60,000 nt of DNA from an uncultured Hydrogenophaga sp. (GTDB lineage: Bacteria > Pseudomonadota > Gammaproteobacteria > Burkholderiales > Burkholderiaceae_C), in contig NZ_OY288116.1 of assembly GCF_958439165.1 (NCBI RefSeq), forward strand, positions 1-60,000, written 5' to 3'. The notes under the pieces were generated by a model that saw only the letters and a program-made list of their open reading frames with translations, did not search any database and was not told the DNA's origin. Below, one piece after another: positions 16,719 through 25,900 of this stretch. A program made the position numbers and the translations under genes. Numbering within the stretch: position 1 is the first letter of the stretch; the number at the start of each line of letters is the position of its first letter.

Positions 16719-17420
16719 GTGTTCCACGACCGGCTGATGGATGCCGATCTGGCGGCCTGGCCGGTCGACCCGGGCTGGATCGGCGTGCGCGATGCGTTTG
16801 CCGCATCCACCGACGGGCGTTCGCTAGCGAGCTACCTGGGTGAGCGGCTGCGAGCAGGCGCCGCCGTCTACCCGCCGCATCCCCTGCGGGCGCTGACGCT
16901 GACGCGGCCGGCCGACGTGCGGGTCGTCATCCTGGGGCAGGACCCGTATCACGGCCCGGGCCAGGCCGAAGGGCTGGCCTTCTCGGTCGCGCCCGGCATC
17001 AAGCCGCCGCCGAGCCTGCGCAACATGTTCGTTGAGCTGCAGCGCGATCTGCAGCTCCCGGTGCCTGCCAGCGGATCGCTGGTCCGCTGGGCCGAGCAGG
17101 GCGTGTTGTTGCTCAACACCTGCCTCACCGTCGAGGATGGCCAGGCCGCCAGTCACGCTGGCCGGGGCTGGGAGATCTTCACCGACGCCGTGATCCGGCA
17201 TTGCAGCCAGACCGGAGCGGCCAAGGCTTTCCTGCTGTGGGGCGCGCATGCCCAGAAAAAACAGACGCTGATCGACGCCGCCCGGCACCTCGTCCTTCAG
17301 GCCAATCACCCCTCGCCGCTCTCAGCCCGGCGCCCGCCGACCCCATTTCTGGGTTGCGGGCATTTTTCGGCCGTGAACCGGTGGCTGGCTGCTCAGGAAC
17401 GGCCCCCGGTGCGCTGGTGA
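16719..17420 (+). CDS. ung: Uracil-DNA glycosylase
   Basis: The 233-residue protein is taken from GTG 16719, because GAGG at 16709-16712 sits six bases before it; ATG 16737 is an alternative that shortens the protein by six residues. Family 1 UDG motifs are clear: GQDPYHGPGQAEGLAFS with the catalytic Asp (residue 75), LLLNTCLTVEDGQAASH and the minor-groove loop NHPSPLSARR. It removes uracil from DNA. With only 8 bp to trpC it may be read through from the trp operon. Confidence 0.95.
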   Translation: MFHDRLMDADLAAWPVDPGWIGVRDAFAASTDGRSLASYLGERLRAGAAVYPPHPLRALTLTRPADVRVVILGQDPYHGPGQAEGLAFSVAPGIKPPPSLRNMFVELQRDLQLPVPASGSLVRWAEQGVLLLNTCLTVEDGQAASHAGRGWEIFTDAVIRHCSQTGAAKAFLLWGAHAQKKQTLIDAARHLVLQANHPSPLSARRPPTPFLGCGHFSAVNRWLAAQERPPVRW

Positions 17421-17469
17421 CTTGACCCCGGGATGCAAACAGGGGCTGCACGCCGTCAAAAAACCGTGG

Positions 17470-17475
17470 CATAAT
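17470..17475 (+). promoter_or_regulatory. Candidate -10 of the tRNA-Tyr/Gly/Thr-tuf transcript
   Basis: CATAAT matches 5/6 of TATAAT and lies 15 bp before the tRNA-Tyr gene, followed by a GC-rich stretch typical of stable-RNA promoters. No strong -35 is seen at normal spacing. Confidence 0.5.
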
Positions 17476-17490
17476 CAAAGGCTTCGCGAC

Positions 17491-17576
17491 GGAGGGGTGC
17501 CCGAGTGGCTAAAGGGGGCAGACTGTAAATCTGTTGGCTTACGCCTACGCTGGTTCGAATCCAGCCTCCTCCACCA
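17491..17576 (+). tRNA. tRNA-Tyr (GTA)
   Basis: The acceptor GGAGGGG pairs with CTCCTCC (17566-17572), with one G-T pair. The anticodon loop CTGTAAA has GTA at 17525-17527, a long variable arm follows (class II), and CCA is encoded at 17574-17576. It is first in the tyr-gly-thr-tuf array, the conserved proteobacterial order. Confidence 0.97.
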
Positions 17577-17623
17577 GCGATACGAGAGATGGTTAGCCAG
17601 CGGTTGTTGCAACTGACAGCGCG

Positions 17624-17697
17624 GCGGGAGTAGTTCAATGGTAGAACCCCAGCCTTCCAAGCTGATGACGCGGGTTCGATTCCCGTCTCCCGCTCCA
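17624..17697 (+). tRNA. tRNA-Gly (TCC)
   Basis: The acceptor GCGGGAG pairs with CTCCCGC (17687-17693). The anticodon arm CAGC-CTTCCAA-GCTG gives anticodon TCC, and CCA is encoded. It lies 47 bp after tRNA-Tyr. Confidence 0.97.
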
Positions 17698-17763
17698 GGT
17701 TGCGCTGCCTGCAGTTGCTGACCTCGTAGATTTCAAGAAGACGGCGGCCTGTCCGACGTCCTC

Positions 17764-17838
<75 letters not shown>

Positions 17839-17904
17839 AGTTTTCCTTTCCAGGATCCTGTTTAGGTTTTGGTGTTTCGGCAAACTCGTTTTTGGAGCTG
17901 AAAG

Positions 17905-19095
<1,191 letters not shown>

Positions 19096-19124
19096 TTGCC
19101 GCCCGCAAGGGGCATCCGGCCAGT

Positions 19125-19200
19125 AGGGGTATAGCTCAATTGGCAGAGCGTCGGTCTCCAAAACCGAAGGTTGTAGGTTCGATTCCTACTGCCCCTGCCA
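19125..19200 (+). tRNA. tRNA-Trp (CCA)
   Basis: The acceptor AGGGGTA pairs with TGCCCCT (19190-19196), with one T-G pair. The anticodon arm CGGT-CTCCAAA-ACCG gives CCA, and the 3' CCA is encoded. It lies 29 bp after tuf, in the standard place before secE. Confidence 0.97.
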
Positions 19201-19215
19201 CCTGACGGTGAAATC

Positions 19216-19289
19216 GCGGAACCCGGGTTCCGCTCACTTTCAAGTGGTCCAACAAGCCCACCGAAGTCCTGAGGACCTCTGGTGGGCTT
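19216..19289 (+). promoter_or_regulatory. Two inverted repeats between tRNA-Trp and secE
   Basis: GCGGAACCC/GGGTTCCGC at 19216-19233 is a perfect 18-bp palindrome. AAGCCCACC (19254-19262) pairs perfectly with GGTGGGCTT (19281-19289), with an inner GTCC/GGAC stem in the loop. Neither has a strong T tract. They may act in 3' processing of the tRNA, or as weak attenuators or operators controlling secE-nusG. Confidence 0.5.
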
Positions 19290-19348
19290 GCGTGTCTCAA
19301 GGTTTTGCCTTTCGGGCGCGCTGACTGCCTCACATTTTCTGGATCCAC

Positions 19349-19732
19349 ATGGCCACTTCCGAAGTTCAAACCGTACAGTCCGGCGCCGACAAAGCCAAGC
19401 TGGCCGCGGCCATCGCCCTGCTGCTGGCCGGGTTCGTCGGCTTCTACCTGCTGGCAGGCCAGGCGGCCTGGGTGCGCTGGATCGCTCTGCTGGCGGGCGT
19501 CATCGCGGCTGTGGTGGTGTTCGGTGTGTCCGAGCCGGGCCGTCAGCTGGTGGCATTCGGCCGTGATGCCTGGCGAGAGGTGAAGAAAGTCGTCTGGCCG
19601 GCCCGCAAGGAGGCGATGCAGATGACCGCGTACGTGTTCGCGTTCGTGGTGGTCATGGCGCTGTTCCTCTGGCTGACCGACAAGACCCTGGAGTGGGTGT
19701 TTTACGACCTGATCCTGGGCTGGAGAAAATGA
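19349..19732 (+). CDS. secE: Preprotein translocase subunit SecE
   Basis: The 127-residue protein has three hydrophobic segments (ALLLAGFVGFYLLAG, IALLAGVIAAVVVFG, YVFAFVVVMALFLWL), as in the proteobacterial long SecE. The conserved amphipathic helix and hinge WREVKKVVWPARKEA precede the last one. It clamps SecY in the inner-membrane translocon. The stop overlaps the first nusG ATG, so SecE and NusG are translationally coupled. Confidence 0.95.
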   Translation: MATSEVQTVQSGADKAKLAAAIALLLAGFVGFYLLAGQAAWVRWIALLAGVIAAVVVFGVSEPGRQLVAFGRDAWREVKKVVWPARKEAMQMTAYVFAFVVVMALFLWLTDKTLEWVFYDLILGWRK

Positions 19733-20298
19733 TGACCGAGCAACAAAGCCCCGTGACCCCCGCTGAAGGCATGCGCTGGTATGTGGTGCATGCCTATTCG
19801 GGCATGGAGAAGGCCGCCGAGCGGAACATCCTCGAGCGCATCAACCGCGCCGGCATGCAGGACAAGTTCGGCCGCATCCTCGTTCCCACCGAAGAGGTGG
19901 TCGAGATGAAGAACGGCCAGAAGCGCACCACCGAACGCAAGTTTTTCCCCGGCTACGTGCTGGTGGAAATGGTCATGGACGACGACACCTGGCACCTGGT
20001 GAAGCACACCAACAAGGTGACCGGTTTCGTGGGCGGTGCCAAGAACCGTCCCGCACCGATCTCCGAGGAAGACGTCCAGAAGATCGTCAACCAGATGCAG
20101 GAAGGCACCGACAAGCCGCGCCACAAGGTGGAGTTCGTGGTCGGCGAGTACGTCCGCGTCAAGGAAGGTCCGTTCACCGACTTCAACGGCACCGTTGAAG
20201 AAGTCAACTACGAGAAGAACAAGATGCGCGTGTCGGTGACCATCTTCGGTCGCGCCACGCCGGTCGAGCTCGAGTTCAGCCAAGTCGAGAAGACCTGA
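19732..20298 (+). CDS. nusG: Transcription termination/antitermination factor NusG
   Basis: The 188-residue protein has the NGN domain (MRWYVVHAYSGMEKAAERN, FFPGYVLVEMVMDDDTW) and the KOW domain at the C-terminus (VRVKEGPFTDFNGTVEEVN). It binds RNA polymerase and links it to Rho or ribosomes. Two adjacent ATGs exist, 19729 and 19732. The second is chosen because the GGAG at 19722-19725 lies six bases before it; the first overlaps the secE stop. Confidence 0.95.
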   Translation: MTEQQSPVTPAEGMRWYVVHAYSGMEKAAERNILERINRAGMQDKFGRILVPTEEVVEMKNGQKRTTERKFFPGYVLVEMVMDDDTWHLVKHTNKVTGFVGGAKNRPAPISEEDVQKIVNQMQEGTDKPRHKVEFVVGEYVRVKEGPFTDFNGTVEEVNYEKNKMRVSVTIFGRATPVELEFSQVEKT

Positions 20299-20364
20299 CG
20301 TTTCCTGCCGCAGGCGGGTCGACCCGGCGCCTGTGGCTGATCATCCCCCGGGTTTCAACCGCGA

Positions 20365-20386
20365 GGAGGTTGTCTTGATGGCAGCC
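20365..20386 (+). promoter_or_regulatory. Ribosomal protein L1 autoregulatory site (23S mimic) before rplK
   Basis: Aligned by eye to the L1-binding stem of 23S rRNA (from GGAUGUUGGCUU to AGAAGCAGCC), these 22 bases agree at 16 positions, including GGA.GUUG.CUU and the 3' GCAGCC. The site lies in the 112-bp nusG-rplK gap, 25 bp before the rplK start. L1 is known to repress translation of the L11-L1 messenger through such a site in other bacteria. Confidence 0.6.
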
Positions 20387-20410
20387 GTCTGCACTCGCAG
20401 GAGCTAAAAC

Positions 20411-20842
20411 ATGGCGAAGAAAATCGTCGGCTTCATCAAGCTGCAAGTCCCAGCTGGTAAGGCCAACCCCTCTCCCCCGATCGGTCCGGCGCTGGGTCAG
20501 CGCGGCCTGAACATCATGGAGTTCTGCAAGGCGTTCAACGCCCAGACCCAGGGCGTCGAACCCGGTCTGCCGCTGCCGGTGGTGATCACCGCCTTCGCGG
20601 ACAAGAGCTTCACCTTCATCATCAAGACCCCGCCGGCCACGACCCTCATCAAGAAGGCCATCAAGCTGGACAAGGGTTCGCCTGTGGCGAACAAGCAGAA
20701 GGTCGGCAAGATCACCCGGGCCCAGCTCGAGGAAATCGCCAAGACCAAGATGAAGGACATGACCGCAGCCGATCTGGACGCCGCCGTGCGGACCATCGCC
20801 GGTTCGGCCCGTTCGATGGGCGTGATTGTGGAGGGCGTGTGA
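20411..20842 (+). CDS. rplK: 50S ribosomal protein L11
   Basis: The 143-residue protein starts MAKKIVGFIKLQVPAGKANP and has PPIGPALGQRGLNIMEF and the rRNA-binding C-terminal region KKAIKLDKGS and IAGSARSMGV. L11 binds the GTPase-associated centre of 23S rRNA. A strong GGAG precedes the start. rplA follows one base after the stop. The upstream leader carries the L1-like site. Confidence 0.98.
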   Translation: MAKKIVGFIKLQVPAGKANPSPPIGPALGQRGLNIMEFCKAFNAQTQGVEPGLPLPVVITAFADKSFTFIIKTPPATTLIKKAIKLDKGSPVANKQKVGKITRAQLEEIAKTKMKDMTAADLDAAVRTIAGSARSMGVIVEGV

Positions 20843-20843
20843 G

Positions 20844-21539
20844 ATGGCCAAGCTGACCAAAAAACAGAAAGCCTTCGAAGGCAAGGTTGACAGCAACAAG
20901 CTGTACCCGCTGGGCGACGCCCTGGCCATCGTCAAGGAATGCGCCAACGCCAAGTTCGACGAGTCGATCGACGTGGCCATCCAGCTGGGCGTGGACGCCA
21001 AGAAGTCTGACCAGGTGGTGCGCGGCGCCGTCGTGATGCCCAACGGCACCGGCAAGACCAAGCGCGTGGCCGTGTTCGCCCAGGGTGCCAAGGCTGAAGA
21101 AGCCAAGGCCGCTGGCGCCGACGTGGTCGGCATGGACGACCTGGCTGCCGACGTGAAGGCCGGCAAGATGGACTTCGACGTGGTGATCGCCTCGCCGGAC
21201 GCCATGCGCATCGTGGGTACCCTGGGTCAGATCCTGGGCCCGCGCGGCCTGATGCCCAACCCCAAGGTCGGCACCGTCACCCCTGACGTCGCCACGGCCG
21301 TGAAGAACGCCAAGGCCGGTCAGGTGCAGTTCCGCGTCGACAAGGCCGGCATCGTGCACGGCACCATCGGCCGCCGCTCCTTCGACGCCGACAAGCTGCA
21401 GGGCAACCTGGCTGCGCTGATCGATGCACTGAACAAGGCCAAGCCGGCCACCAGCAAGGGTGTGTACCTGCGCAAGGTGGCTGTGTCCTCGACCATGGGC
21501 GTGGGCGTTCGCGTCGACACCCAGACCATCTCGGCGTGA
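20844..21539 (+). CDS. rplA: 50S ribosomal protein L1
   Basis: The 231-residue protein starts MAKLTKKQKAFEGKVDSNKL; the Met a few codons upstream lies inside rplK and is not used. Conserved RNA-binding regions include LGVDAKKSDQVVRGAVVMP, GRRSFDADKLQGN and LGPRGLMPNPKVGTVTPDV. It is a stalk protein of the large subunit and the translational repressor of its own operon. It is tightly coupled to rplK. Confidence 0.98.
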   Translation: MAKLTKKQKAFEGKVDSNKLYPLGDALAIVKECANAKFDESIDVAIQLGVDAKKSDQVVRGAVVMPNGTGKTKRVAVFAQGAKAEEAKAAGADVVGMDDLAADVKAGKMDFDVVIASPDAMRIVGTLGQILGPRGLMPNPKVGTVTPDVATAVKNAKAGQVQFRVDKAGIVHGTIGRRSFDADKLQGNLAALIDALNKAKPATSKGVYLRKVAVSSTMGVGVRVDTQTISA

Positions 21540-21783
21540 TCGCCTGAGCAGGTGAACGAATTCGGGCCCTTCGGGGTCCGGGTGTGGTGGGCCCCGGGGT
21601 GGCGCAAGCTGTCCGGGGGGCCATCCAAGACCGTTGGTGCTGGCGCGAGCCGGCTTAATTGTGAAATGCCAACGCAGATGGCGATCCCGCTGCAGATGGA
21701 ATCGATTGATTTCTGAACACAGTTGGTCGCTGCAACGAGGCGTGTGCCGGGCAGCAGTCCGGTGCACATTGAAGGAGTAGACC
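21540..21783 (+). promoter_or_regulatory. Leader region of the rplJL-rpoBC transcript
   Basis: This 244-bp gap has no ORF. Its first half is very GC-rich and can fold (GGCCCC near 21590 with GGGGCC near 21615, flanking GGCGCAAGC). Its second half is more AT-rich. The L10-L12 complex represses its own leader in other bacteria, and this is where such a site would lie; I cannot point to the exact kink-turn. No T-run terminator is seen. Confidence 0.4.
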
Positions 21784-22308
21784 TTGAGTCTGAATCGCAG
21801 TGAGAAAGAAGCGGTCATTTCCGAAGTGACCAGCCTCGCCGCAAAAGCTCAAACGCTTGTGATCGCGGAATACCGCGGCATCACGGTGGCGTCCATGGAC
21901 AAACTGCGCGTGACCGCCCGCAGCAACGGTGTGAGCCTGAGTGTTCTGAAGAACACCCTGGCCCGCCGCGCTGTGGCTGGCAGCCCGTTTGAAGTGGCCG
22001 TCGACCAGATGACCGGCCCGCTCGTCTATGGCTTCTCCGAAGACGCTGTGGCCGCCGCCAAGGTGGTGGCCGATTTCGCGAAAACCAACGACAAGCTGGT
22101 GATCCGCGCAGGCGTCTACGGTGGCAAAGTCCTGGACGTCAACGGCGTCAAGCAACTGGCCAGCATCCCTACCAAGGAAGTGCTGCTGTCCCAGCTGTGT
22201 GGCTTGCTCAAGTCCCCGATCTCCCGCACCGCTGTGGTGCTGGGCGCTCTGGCGACGAAAAAAGGCGAAGGCGCTGCCGAACCGGCAGCCGAGGCTGCTG
22301 CTGCCTGA
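21784..22308 (+). CDS. rplJ: 50S ribosomal protein L10
   Basis: The 174-residue protein is read from TTG 21784, because AAGGAG lies eight to nine bases before it and the product (SLNRSEKEAVISEVTSLAAKA) matches the normal L10 N-terminus. The RNA-binding part (VIAEYRGITVASMDKLR, LKNTLARRA) is followed by the C-terminal L12-binding helix and an Ala/Glu-rich tail. L10 anchors L12 dimers on the stalk. The rare TTG start in such a highly expressed gene may tune the L10:L12 ratio. Confidence 0.96.
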   Translation: MSLNRSEKEAVISEVTSLAAKAQTLVIAEYRGITVASMDKLRVTARSNGVSLSVLKNTLARRAVAGSPFEVAVDQMTGPLVYGFSEDAVAAAKVVADFAKTNDKLVIRAGVYGGKVLDVNGVKQLASIPTKEVLLSQLCGLLKSPISRTAVVLGALATKKGEGAAEPAAEAAAA

Positions 22309-22351
22309 TCGGCACGGCACGTTCCCCAACCCATTGTTTTAGGAAATCAAA

Positions 22352-22729
22352 ATGGCATTCGATAAAGACGCATTTCTGACGGCTCTCGACAGCATGACCG
22401 TCATGGAACTCAACGACCTGGTGAAAGCCATCGAAGAGAAGTTCGGCGTGTCCGCCGCCGCCATGGCCGCTCCGGCCGCCGGCGGTGCCGCTGCCGGTGC
22501 AGCAGCTGCTGAAGAGAAGACCGAGTTCAACGTCGTGCTGACCGAAGCCGGCGCCAACAAGGTGTCCGTCATCAAGGCCGTGCGCGAAATCACCGGTCTG
22601 GGTCTGAAGGAAGCCAAGGACCTGGTCGACGGCGCCCCGAAGAACGTGAAGGAAGCCATCGCCAAGGCCGACGCTGAAGCCGCCGTGAAGAAGCTGGTGG
22701 AAGCCGGTGCCAAGGCCGAACTGAAGTAA
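22352..22729 (+). CDS. rplL: 50S ribosomal protein L7/L12
   Basis: The 125-residue acidic protein starts MAFDKDAFLTALDSMTVMEL. It has an N-terminal dimer domain, an Ala/Gly-rich hinge (MAAPAAGGAAAGAAAAEE) and a C-terminal factor-binding domain (EVREITG type: VIKAVREITGLGLKEAKDLV). It recruits translation factors to the stalk. A GGAA Shine-Dalgarno precedes the start. Confidence 0.98.
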   Translation: MAFDKDAFLTALDSMTVMELNDLVKAIEEKFGVSAAAMAAPAAGGAAAGAAAAEEKTEFNVVLTEAGANKVSVIKAVREITGLGLKEAKDLVDGAPKNVKEAIAKADAEAAVKKLVEAGAKAELK

Positions 22730-22745
22730 TTCGGTTCCCGGCAGG

Positions 22746-22777
22746 GGCTGGAGTGCCTGAAAGGGCCTCCAGCCTTT
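22746..22777 (+). terminator. Attenuator hairpin between rplL and rpoB
   Basis: GGCTGGAG (22746-22753) pairs perfectly with CTCCAGCC (22767-22774), followed by only three T. A short U run fits a partial terminator, which in E. coli lowers rpoBC expression relative to rplJL. The remaining 210 bp up to rpoB hold no ORF. Confidence 0.7.
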
Positions 22778-22988
22778 GGTGCTTTCAGGACACCGATAAG
22801 CTGGTTCCCCGGAGCCGCCTTATCCGTGTCTTCTGACCCCGACTGCAGAAGACCACTTGGTTCGGGCCCGCGTGCAACGCGCGGGCCGTCCGCCAACGGC
22901 AGGTAGTGGCCTGCCGCCAAGAACGCCGCCGCGTGCCCCCGGCACGGTCGTGCCGACAGTCGCCGAAGACCTCAAGCCCGGAGATCTC

Positions 22989-25900
22989 ATGGCCACCGCA
23001 TCGAAATATTCATACACCGAACGCAAGCGCATCCGAAAGAGCTTCGGCACGCGCGAGAACGTGCTGACGATCCCCTATCTGCTGCAGATGCAGAAGGACG
23101 CCTACACCGCCTTCCTGCAGGCCGACATGGCGCCCAAGCAGCGCACCAACGAGGGTCTGCAGGCTGCCTTCCAGGCCGCCTTCCCGATCGTTTCGCACAA
23201 CGGCTTCGTGGAGATGAAGTTCGTCGAGTACAACCTGGCCAAGCCGGCGTTCGACGTGCGCGAGTGCCAGACCCGCGGTCTGACGTTTGCCTCGGCCGTG
23301 CGCGCCCGGGTGCAGCTGATCATCTATGACCGCGAGTCGTCGACCGCGCAGTCCAAGGTGGTCAAGGAAGTCAAGGAGCAGGAGGTCTACATGGGCGAAG
23401 TGCCCCTGATGACCGACAAGGGTTCCTTCATCATCAACGGCACCGAGCGGGTGATCGTTTCCCAGCTGCACCGTTCGCCGGGTGTGTTCTTCGAGCACGA
23501 CAAGGGCAAGACGCACAGCTCGGGCAAGCTGCTGTTCTCGGCCCGCATCATTCCTTACCGCGGTTCCTGGCTGGACTTCGAATTCGATCCGAAGGACGTG
23601 CTGTTCTTCCGCGTCGACCGCCGCCGCAAGATGCCGGTCACCATCCTGCTCAAGGCCATCGGCCTGACGCCGGAGACCATCCTGGCGAACTTCTTCGTCA
23701 ACGACCACTTCCGCCTGATGGACAGCGGCGCCCAGATGGCGTTCGTCGCCGAGCGCCTGCGTGGCGAGGTGGCCCGCTTCGACATCACCGACAAGTCGGG
23801 CAAGGTGGTCGTGGCCAAGGACAAGCGCATCACCGCGCGCCACACCCGCGAGCTGGAGCAGTCCGGCACCACCCACATCAGCGTGCCGGAAGACTTCCTG
23901 ATCGGCCGCGTGGTGGCCAAGAACGTGGTCGACCCCGACACTGGCGAGATCATTGCCAAGGCCAACGACGAACTGACCGAAGCGCTGCTGAAGAAGCTGC
24001 GCTCGGCCGGCGTGCAGGACCTGCAGTGCATCTACACCAACGAACTCGACCAGGGCGCTTACATCAGCCAGACCCTGCGCATCGACGAGACGGTGGACGA
24101 GTTTGCCGCCCGCGTGGCCATCTACCGCATGATGCGCCCCGGCGAGCCGCCGACCGAAGACGCGGTCCAGGCCCTGTTCCACCGCCTGTTCTACAACCCG
24201 GACACCTACGACCTGTCGCGCGTGGGCCGCATGAAGTTCAACGCCCGCGTGGGCCGCGACGAAGCCACCGGTCCGATGGTCCTGTCCAACGACGACATCC
24301 TGGCCGTGGTGAAGATCCTGGTGGATCTGCGCAACGGCCGTGGCGAGGTGGACGACATCGACCACCTGGGCAACCGCCGCGTGCGTTGCGTCGGCGAACT
24401 GGCCGAGAACCAGTACCGCACCGGTCTGGCCCGTATCGAGAAGGCCGTGAAGGAGCGTCTGGGCCAGGCCGAGCAAGAGCCGCTGATGCCGCATGACCTG
24501 ATCAACTCCAAGCCGATCTCTGCGGCGCTCAAGGAGTTCTTCGGTGCGTCCCAGCTGTCGCAGTTCATGGACCAAACCAACCCGCTGGCCGAGATCACCC
24601 ACAAGCGCCGCGTGTCGGCCCTGGGCCCGGGCGGTCTGACCCGTGAGCGCGCCGGCTTCGAGGTGCGTGACGTGCACGTCACCCACTACGGCCGTGTGTG
24701 CCCGATCGAGACGCCGGAAGGCCCGAACATCGGCCTGATCAACTCGCTGGCCCTGTACGCCCGCCTCAACGAATACGGCTTCATCGAGACGCCGTACCGC
24801 CGCGTGGTGGACAGCAAGGTCACCAACCAGATCGACTACCTGTCGGCCATCGAGGAAGGCAAGTACGTCATCGCCCAGGCCAACGCGGCCCTGGACGCCG
24901 ACGGTCGCCTGACCGAAGAGCTGGTGTCGGCCCGTGAGAAGGGCGAATCCATCCTGACCTCGCCCGACACCATCCAGTACATGGACGTGTCGCCGGCGCA
25001 GATCGTCTCGGTGGCGGCCTCGCTGGTTCCGTTCCTGGAGCACGACGACGCCAACCGCGCACTGATGGGCGCGAACATGTCGCGCCAGGCCGTGCCGGTG
25101 CTGCGTCCCGAGAAGCCGCTGGTGGGTACCGGCATCGAGCGCGTGGCTGCCATCGACTCCGGCACCGTCGTCACCGCCAAGCGCGGTGGTGTGGTGGACT
25201 ATGTCGATGCCACCCGCATCGTGATCCGCGTGAACGACGCCGAGGCCGTGGCCGGTGAAGTGGGCGTGGACATCTACAACCTGATCAAGTACCAGCGTTC
25301 CAACCAGAACACCAACATCCACCAGCGCCCCATCGTCAAGAAGGGCGACGCGCTGGCCAAGGGTGACGTGATCGCCGACGGTGCCTCCACCGACCTGGGC
25401 GAGATCTCGATCGGCCAGAACATGCTGATCGCGTTCATGCCCTGGAACGGCTACAACTTCGAGGACTCGATCCTGATCTCCGAGCGCGTCGTCGCCGACG
25501 ACCGCTACACCAGCATCCACATCGAGGAGCTGGTGGTGATGGCCCGCGACACCAAGCTGGGCGCCGAGGAAATCACCCGCGACATCCCGAACCTGGCCGA
25601 GCAGCAGCTCAACCGCCTGGACGACAGCGGCATCATCTACGTGGGTGCCGAAGTGCTGCCGGGCGACGTGCTGGTGGGCAAGGTCACGCCGAAGGGCGAG
25701 ACCACGCTGACGCCGGAAGAGAAGCTGCTGCGCGCCATCTTCGGCGAGAAGGCGTCCGACGTGAAGGACACCTCGCTGCGCGTGGACCAGGGTTCGCAGG
25801 GCACCGTGATCGACGTGCAGGTGTTCACCCGCGAAGGCATCCAGCGCGACAAGCGCGCCCAGCAGATCATCGACGACGAGCTCAAGCGCTTCCGCCTCGA

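Noticed and set aside
14506..16806. Large minus-strand frame opposite trpD, trpC and the exporter
   Set aside because: Composition is a mirror of the sense genes, with no motif and no start signal.
19729..19731. First ATG as the nusG start
   Set aside because: It lies only three bases after GGAG; the next codon, ATG 19732, has better spacing. The difference is one residue.
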